Shown: one piece after another, positions 6,963 to 10,393 of the stretch
Numbering within the stretch: position 1 is the stretch's first letter
Layout: each line of letters opens with the position of its first letter
NCBI GenBank assembly: GCA_944359595.1
Contig: CALVSV010000050.1
Span: 1 to 10,393, forward strand
Origin: an uncultured Bacilli bacterium
GTDB lineage: Bacteria > Bacillota_I > Bacilli_A > RF39 > UBA660
Direction of reading: 5' to 3'
DNA length: 10,393 nucleotides
Made by a program: the position numbers and the translations under genes
Notes under the pieces: generated by a model
Seen by the model: only the letters and a program-made list of their open reading frames with translations
The model's database searches: none
What the model was told of the DNA's origin: nothing

Positions 6963-7936
6963 TGCATACATGTTATAGCTATAGCACCTACAATATCATA
7001 TTCATTACAACCTCTTGATAAATCATTTATAGGTTTTGCAAGTCCTTGAGTAATTGGACCATATGCATGTGCACAAGCAAGTCGTTCAGTGATTTTATAC
7101 GCAATATTTGCGGCATCTAAATCAGGAAAAATCAAAACATTTGCCCTACCTGCAACTTCTGAATTAGGTGCTTTTTTTGATGCTACTTCAGGAACTATGG
7201 CAGCATCAAGTTGAAGCTCTCCATCTAGTAATATATCTGGATACTTTTCTTTAGCGATTTTTACAGCTTCAACAACTTTATCTACATCAGGGTGTTTACT
7301 AGAACCATATGTTGAATGTGATAAAAATGCAACTATTGGTTTATCACCTATCAAACTTTCAAATGTTTTTGCAGAAGTATAAGCTATATCTGCCAATTGT
7401 TCACTTGTTGGATTTTGGTTCATACCACAATCAGAATATATAAATACGCCATTATCTCCATATTTACAGTTAGGTACGTCCATTAAGAAAAATGATGAAG
7501 CAGTCTTAATATTTTCTTTAGTTTTTATAATTTGTAGTGCTGGTCTTAATACATCTGCACTGCTATGTACAGCTCCTGCAACTAAACCATCAGCGTATCC
7601 TTTTTTTACTAACATATTACCAAAATATAGATAATCTTCAGTAATTATTTTTCTTGCTTGTTCAATAGTTATACCCTTATGTTTTCTAAGTTCGTAAAAC
7701 TCAGATATTAATTCATCTATTTTATCAAAGGTATTAGGATCAATAATTTCTATATTTTCATCTAATTTATATAATTTATTTATTTTGTCTTTATCACCTA
7801 TCAAAATTATTGTGGCAAATTTTTCATTGAAAACTATTTCAGCTGCCTTTAAAGTTCTTACATCATCTGTTTCTGGTAATATAATTTTGTAATGTTTATC
7901 TTTAACTTGTTTTTTCATCTTATCTATAATATTCAT
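6953..7936 (-). CDS. pta: Phosphate acetyltransferase
   Basis: A 327-residue cytosolic enzyme converting acetyl-CoA and phosphate to acetyl phosphate and CoA. With acetate kinase this yields ATP in fermentation; no ackA lies in the window. Length matches the short single-domain Firmicutes Pta, without the N-terminal DRTGG and AAA-like parts of the long form. The start ATG follows AGGAGG (7948-7953) at 11 bases. Family features include KIILPETDDVRTLKAAE near the N-terminus, GLVAGAVHSSADVLRPALQ in the middle, and PITQGLAKPINDLSRGC at 294-310, followed by DIVGAIAIT. The active-site Ser/Arg-containing stretches look intact. Its promoter faces away from that of ppaC. Confidence 0.95.
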   Translation of the reverse strand: MNIIDKMKKQVKDKHYKIILPETDDVRTLKAAEIVFNEKFATIILIGDKDKINKLYKLDENIEIIDPNTFDKIDELISEFYELRKHKGITIEQARKIITEDYLYFGNMLVKKGYADGLVAGAVHSSADVLRPALQIIKTKENIKTASSFFLMDVPNCKYGDNGVFIYSDCGMNQNPTSEQLADIAYTSAKTFESLIGDKPIVAFLSHSTYGSSKHPDVDKVVEAVKIAKEKYPDILLDGELQLDAAIVPEVASKKAPNSEVAGRANVLIFPDLDAANIAYKITERLACAHAYGPITQGLAKPINDLSRGCNEYDIVGAIAITCMQIK

Positions 7937-7960
7937 AATGTATCAATCCTCCTAAGTTAT

Positions 7961-7989
7961 ATTCTAATCAAAAAGTATTATTTTTTCAA
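7961..7989 (-). promoter_or_regulatory. Promoter of pta
   Basis: Read on the minus strand, -35 TTGAAA (7984-7989) and -10 TAGAAT (7961-7966) are separated by 17 bases. The predicted start is near 7954, immediately before the AGGAGG ribosome binding site. Confidence 0.6.
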
Positions 7990-7995
7990 TAAATA

Positions 7996-8024
7996 TTTAC
8001 TAATTTAAAAAAATAATGTATAGT
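7996..8024 (+). promoter_or_regulatory. Promoter of ppaC
   Basis: -35 TTTACT (7996-8001), a 17-base spacer and -10 TATAGT (8019-8024). The predicted start is near 8031. Its -35 is only 6 bases from that of pta on the other strand. Confidence 0.6.
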
Positions 8025-8061
8025 ATTTGTGTTACAAATTTTTTTCGAAGGAGGAATTATA

Positions 8062-9684
8062 GTGGATAAAATATATGTATTCGGACATAAAAAACCAGAC
8101 ACTGATAGTGTATGTAGTGCGATAGTATTATCGTATTTAAAAAATAAATTAGGATTTAACACTGAAGCGAGAATATTAGGCGATATAAATTCAGAAACAG
8201 CGTACGCACTTAAAAAATTTGGATTTAAAAAGCCAGAGATTCTTAATGATGTAAAATTACAAATAAAAGACGTTAATTATTTGAAAAATATTAATTTTAA
8301 TTATATGGATTCAATATTTAATGCATATAAATTTATGAACAAAAATAAAGTGAGTATGTTGCCAATTGTTGATGATAATAATAAATTATATGGTATAGTA
8401 TCAATGAAAGATATAGCGCGTAATTTAATTGATGATAGTTATGCTCTACTTGATACAACATATGATAATATATTAAATACTATTGACGGTAAAGAAGTAA
8501 TAAGATTTGATGAAAATATTAAAGGTGAAATAAGGGCAGCATCATATCAACACCAAACATTAATTGAAACTGCAGACTTAAACGAAAAAAATATATTAAT
8601 AGTGGGAGATAGGAATAAAGTAATAGAACATGCGATAGAAAAAAATATTAAATTATTAGTACTTACTGGTGGAGCTAAATTAAAAGACGAACATCTAGAT
8701 TTAGCCAAAAAAAACAAAGTAAATGTTATTCAAACTAACTATGATACATTTAAAACAACAAGATATATTAGTTTTGCTGATCATGTATCTAGTATTACTT
8801 TAAAAGATGGAATTATATTATTTAACGAAAATGATTTTGTTACTGATTTTACTGAAATAGCAAGTAATACAAGATATAGTAATTTCCCTATTGTTGATGA
8901 TGATGGTATATGTTTAGGATTATTAAAACTTGCAGATATAAAAGAGCAAAAGAAAAAGCAAGTAATATTAGTTGATCATAATGAATTAAAACAAAGTGCA
9001 GATGGACTTAATGAAGCTAATATACTTGAAGTAATTGATCATCATAATATTGGTAATATTGGTACAAGCTTACCAATTAGTTTTAGAACTATGCCTGTTG
9101 GTTGTACAAATACAATATTATTTACATTATTTGAAGAAAATAATGTAGAAATACCAAAAAATATTGCGGGTCTTATGATTTCTGCAATTGTAAGTGATAC
9201 ATTATTATTAAAATCACCAACAACTACAAGTTTAGATAGAGAAGTACTACAAAAATTATCAAAAATGTCTGGTATAGACTGGGAACAATATGGTTATGAT
9301 ATGTTAAAAGCAGGATCTAGTTTGAAAGGTAAAACTAAAGAAGAAGTATTGTATAGTGATTTTAAAAACTTTCAAATAGATGAACATAAAATGGGAATAG
9401 GACAAATATCAACATTTAATATTGATGAATTTTTAGAAGATAAGGATTCATATATAAAATTAATTGATTCTACTGCAACAAACAATGAGTATGATATATT
9501 AGCGCTATTTGTAACTGATATAATTAAAAATGGATCTTATATATTCTATAATACTAATGCAGAAGAATTGATTAAAGAAGCATATAATTTAGATAAAATT
9601 GAACAAGGATTATATTTAGATGGTGTTGTTTCAAGAAAAAAACAAATGGCTCCTTACTTAATGGACATATTAAAAAGAAAATAA
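8062..9684 (+). CDS. ppaC: Manganese-dependent inorganic pyrophosphatase with CBS-DRTGG regulatory insert
   Basis: A 540-residue family II pyrophosphatase (DHH superfamily) that hydrolyses PPi to two phosphates in the cytosol. The GTG at 8062 is chosen because AGGAGG (8049-8054) lies 7 bases before it. A GTG at 8029 in the same frame would place that site inside the gene. The DHH domain begins GHKKPDTDS (residues 8-16; His9, Asp13 and Asp15 as metal ligands). It is interrupted by a CBS motif (about 71-124), a DRTGG domain (about 160-255, with VLTGG) and a second CBS motif (about 255-303). It then resumes with VDHNE at 304-308, DHH at 326-328 and AIVSDT at 375-380. The DHHA2 domain (from about 404) has KGKTKEE. 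Simple PpaC is about 310 residues, and the extra length is the insert. In characterised CBS-PPases AMP and ADP inhibit, while ATP or diadenosine polyphosphates activate, the latter with DRTGG-bearing forms. A terminator follows at once. Confidence 0.95.
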   Translation: MDKIYVFGHKKPDTDSVCSAIVLSYLKNKLGFNTEARILGDINSETAYALKKFGFKKPEILNDVKLQIKDVNYLKNINFNYMDSIFNAYKFMNKNKVSMLPIVDDNNKLYGIVSMKDIARNLIDDSYALLDTTYDNILNTIDGKEVIRFDENIKGEIRAASYQHQTLIETADLNEKNILIVGDRNKVIEHAIEKNIKLLVLTGGAKLKDEHLDLAKKNKVNVIQTNYDTFKTTRYISFADHVSSITLKDGIILFNENDFVTDFTEIASNTRYSNFPIVDDDGICLGLLKLADIKEQKKKQVILVDHNELKQSADGLNEANILEVIDHHNIGNIGTSLPISFRTMPVGCTNTILFTLFEENNVEIPKNIAGLMISAIVSDTLLLKSPTTTSLDREVLQKLSKMSGIDWEQYGYDMLKAGSSLKGKTKEEVLYSDFKNFQIDEHKMGIGQISTFNIDEFLEDKDSYIKLIDSTATNNEYDILALFVTDIIKNGSYIFYNTNAEELIKEAYNLDKIEQGLYLDGVVSRKKQMAPYLMDILKRK

Positions 9685-9715
9685 AGACTGAAAATTTAAT
9701 ATCAGTCTTTTTTTT
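9683..9715 (+). terminator. Intrinsic terminator of ppaC
   Basis: A 9-bp stem AAAGACTGA (9683-9691) with its complement at 9702-9710, a 10-base loop, and eight consecutive T (9708-9715). It begins inside the ppaC stop codon. Confidence 0.9.
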
Positions 9716-9763
9716 GTATATCATCAAACAATTGTCTTATATCTATGTTTGAAATAGTTATTA

Positions 9764-9810
9764 AATAAAAAAGAAAACGTCCAAACTAAAAAGATGTTTT
9801 CTTTTTTATT
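9764..9810. terminator. Second hairpin downstream of ppaC, probable terminator
   Basis: An 18-bp stem (9764-9781 with 9793-9810) with one G-T pair encloses an 11-base loop. The arms are A-rich and T-rich, so transcripts from either strand would carry U runs. It sits 50 bases after the ppaC terminator and 43 bases before the broken amidase gene. There is no visible gene end next to it, so it may have belonged to a lost gene, or it may end transcripts coming from the right. Confidence 0.55.
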
Positions 9811-9853
9811 ATAAATATTATTTATTTGCGTATTATTATATGAGGGATAATAT

Positions 9854-10009
9854 ATGTTGAGAAGAAATTTAATTATTTTTACTTTTATATTTTTATATTT
9901 ATGTATATATAAAGTACAAGCAATAGTTGTTGAAAATAATTTACCATTGCTTTCAAAAATAATATATATAGATGCTGGTCATGGAGGATACTGTAAAATC
10001 CAAAAATAA
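9854..10009 (+). pseudogene. Truncated N-acetylmuramoyl-L-alanine amidase (Amidase_3/CwlD-like), 5' end only
   Basis: The ATG has GAGGG (9842-9846) 7 bases upstream and opens a 51-codon frame. It encodes a basic, hydrophobic signal peptide (MLRRNLIIFTFIFLYL, probable cut after VQA at 21-23), then NLPLLSKIIYIDAGHGG at 29-45 and a stop six codons later. LPLLGK-IYIDAGHGG is the standard beginning of zinc amidases of the CwlD/LytC catalytic family. The His of DAGHGG is the first metal ligand, while the remaining 130 or so residues with the other ligands are absent. The sequence after about 9988 no longer fits the family, so the gene is cut rather than merely mutated. The signals for expression remain, but the product could not be an active enzyme. 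Confidence 0.75.
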
Positions 10010-10046
10010 GAAGAATGGCTATAAAGTAAGTAAATACAAGGTTTAA
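9990..10046 (+). pseudogene. Orphan 3' end of an unidentified gene fused to the amidase remnant
   Basis: In the frame one base later than the amidase frame, codons from 9990 read a Lys-rich tail (TVKSKNKKNGYKVSKYKV) to a TAA at 10044-10046. A terminator hairpin starts at 10045. A basic tail, stop and terminator in a row look like the natural end of a gene whose body was lost where it joined the amidase. It is too short to name. Confidence 0.35.
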
Positions 10047-10069
10047 GATACTTGAATAAAGTATCTTTT
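10045..10069 (+). terminator. Hairpin terminator after the orphan gene end
   Basis: A 9-bp stem AAGATACTT (10045-10053) with its complement at 10059-10067, a 5-base GAATA loop and a short T run (10066-10069). It overlaps the TAA at 10044-10046. Confidence 0.55.
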
Positions 10070-10088
10070 ATTATGGAAAATAAATGCT

Positions 10089-10393
10089 ATGAATGATTTT
10101 GAAGAAAAAATGAAAACTACTAAAAATACTTTAATCGATAAAGATTATGTAAAGGTTAGAAAAGATACTTTTGATAGTATGAATAATGTTATTAAGGAAA
10201 CTAAAAAAATTATGGAATTTCAACCTAAAATGGAACAATTATTTAAGGAAGTAGATACTTTTACTAAAAGTCATCAAATAATAGAAAAAGAAAATAATAA
10301 TCTAAAGAAATATTTAAAAGCCATTTCATAGGCTATAAAGCACTTTTTTAGAGAATTACTACAAATTGGTAATGAAACCACAAAAGAAGCCAC
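10089..10393 (+). pseudogene. Mob/Pre-type plasmid recombination protein, broken C-terminal fragment
   Basis: The first 80 codons read a helical, charged coiled coil: KDYVKVRKDTFDSMNNVIKE, then a METKKIM-like helix and EKENNNLKKYLKAI. They end at TAG (10329-10331). The same frame continues past it to the window edge with AIKHFFRELLQIGNETTKEA. The VKV-KDTF-MN-VIKETKKIM pattern followed by KxFFRELLxIGNE resembles, from memory, the C-terminal half of Firmicutes plasmid recombination (MobV/Pre-like) relaxases. The N-terminal relaxase domain that nicks oriT is absent: the frame is closed by TGA at 10053, and the ATG at 10089 has no ribosome binding site. So the fragment has lost its 5' part and also carries an internal stop. 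TAG is a normal stop here (it ends pta), so readthrough by code change is unlikely. The family name is moderately sure; the broken state is clear if the two frame parts belong together. Confidence 0.55.

Noticed and set aside
10329..10331. Recoding of TAG (or of TGA) as a sense codon to rescue the broken frame
   Set aside because: pta ends naturally in TAG and feoB in TGA, and tryptophans in good genes are TGG, so the standard code fits.
10017..10340. 10-bp direct repeat GGCTATAAAG at 10017-10026 and 10331-10340 as target-site duplication or att sites
   Set aside because: Too short, no terminal inverted repeats next to it, and the second copy lies within the coding frame of the mobilisation fragment; probably chance.

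Overview
The window is very AT-rich chromosomal DNA from a low-GC Gram-positive-type bacterium. Ribosome binding sites are AGGAGG-like and promoters are sigma-A-like (TTGACA or TTTACT, 17-bp spacer, often a TGn extension). The standard bacterial code fits: feoB ends in TGA, pta in TAG, and Trp is TGG. The protein families (Firmicutes-type FeoB, CBS-DRTGG pyrophosphatase, a single-domain Pta, and a Cys/Asn/Tyr-rich surface protein of a kind common in uncultured gut Firmicutes) suggest an uncultured Bacilli or Mycoplasmatota-like gut organism. That placement is inference; no taxonomic marker gene is present.

Layout. (1) 1-617 is the C-terminal part of a probable surface protein, closed by a hairpin terminator. 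(2) 618-818 is regulatory DNA: a near-consensus promoter, a 12-bp dyad over its predicted start point, and a second promoter. These drive a two-gene unit at 819-2752: a membrane J-domain protein carrying GA-like three-helix modules, then a small DUF1292-like protein whose start overlaps the preceding stop. (3) 2745-5109 on the minus strand is the feoA-feoB ferrous iron uptake operon. It converges on the previous unit with an 8-bp overlap of the two coding ends. (4) 5228-6154 is a diacylglycerol/lipid kinase, divergent from feoA. 6257-6925 is a membrane-anchored extracytoplasmic protein of unknown function. (5) 6924-6962 is a 17-bp bidirectional terminator stem containing the pta stop codon and overlapping the end of the upstream gene's stop. 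(6) pta (minus) and ppaC (plus) diverge from a compact pair of back-to-back promoters. Pta works on acetyl-CoA and acetyl phosphate, and PpaC hydrolyses pyrophosphate under adenine nucleotide control, so this part is central energy metabolism. (7) 9685-10393 is decayed accessory DNA. It holds two hairpins, an N-acetylmuramoyl-L-alanine amidase cut off just after its catalytic DAGHGG motif, an unrelated 3'-end tail with its own terminator, and a fragment resembling the C-terminal part of a plasmid recombination/mobilisation (Mob/Pre) protein broken by an in-frame TAG. It looks like the scar or edge of a mobile element.

The most unusual items are the J-domain/GA-module membrane protein with its dyad-controlled promoter and the chimeric amidase/mobilisation junction. 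No CRISPR array, tRNA, rRNA or complete insertion sequence was seen.
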